Virus record (IMG/VR): IMGVR_UViG_3300035704_000007
Coordinates: 1 to 64,000 of that record
DNA: 64,000 nt
Strand: one strand, 5' to 3'
Origin: a virus
The position numbers and the translations under genes were made by a program. Below, piece after piece: positions 63,935 to 64,000 of the stretch. The notes under the pieces were generated by a model. It did not search any database. It was not told the DNA's origin and was given only the letters and a program-made list of their open reading frames with translations. Within the stretch, counting starts at the first letter, position 1. The number at the start of each line of letters is the position of its first letter.

Positions 63935-64000
63935 TCACCGATTTGCCTCGTCAGCAATGCAGCGCCTCTGATGCTCAAGCATGCACGCTTCGCCCGCTTT
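63935..64000 (-). CDS. 3' end of an ORF entering from the right edge
   Basis: A frame (KAGEACMLEHQRRCIADEAN) runs in from the edge to TGA 63935-63937, only 23 bases before the terL fragment. It may be the end of an endonuclease inserted into terL. Too short to identify. Confidence 0.35.
   Translation of the reverse strand, partial: KAGEACMLEHQRRCIADEANR

Overview
This 64 kb window looks like nearly all of a tailed double-stranded DNA phage genome with long-tailed (siphovirus) architecture. A large terminase fragment, portal, protease/scaffold, major capsid, connectors, tail tube, tape measure and tail-tip genes follow one another on the minus strand, read from the right edge leftwards. No bacterial core gene is visible. 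The DNA is GC-rich, and GTG and TTG starts with ATGA, TGATG or TTGA overlaps are common, so the host is probably a high-GC bacterium; I cannot name it from the sequence. A large serine recombinase and an XRE regulator in mid-genome point to a temperate phage whose attP should lie near the recombinase. The left edge cuts a ParB-methylase gene and the right edge cuts terL, so the two ends probably meet in a circular or permuted genome.

Layout in coordinate order: 1-3.1 kb, ParB-methylase, HNH nuclease, M15 endolysin and small lysis-region genes. 3.1-8.2 kb, a papain-like protease, a cytosine methyltransferase, a sigma factor and small HTH/coiled-coil proteins. 8.3-12.7 kb, an iteron-like region, a RepA-type ATPase, excisionase-like and XRE proteins, a probable recombination protein and small genes. 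12.7-13.3 kb, a 99-unit pentanucleotide array next to a ParB-like gene. 14.2-16.9 kb, the lysogeny/integration module. 16.9-19.9 kb, small accessory genes and a GIY-YIG nuclease. 20.2-25.0 kb, a plus-strand operon of small unknown proteins. 25-64 kb, the virion genes, broken up by many selfish insertions.

Two themes stand out. First, a promoter-like element (GGAAC, exactly 17 bases, then CGTC or AACT-like) precedes the small accessory genes, most homing endonuclease genes and at least one orphan RNA-like element. It resembles ECF sigma promoters, and the phage encodes two ECF-like sigma proteins plus one full-length sigma factor. Second, the virion operon carries at least six homing endonuclease genes, a TnpB element, two ORF-less omega-RNA-like elements and a plus-strand island. 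The island has its own sigma-70 promoter, a ribbon-helix-helix protein and solitary CRISPR-repeat-like hairpins, and it sits in the start of the NlpC/P60 tail gene.

All functions are read from motifs and gene order by eye. No database search was run, and family names marked as tentative should be checked.
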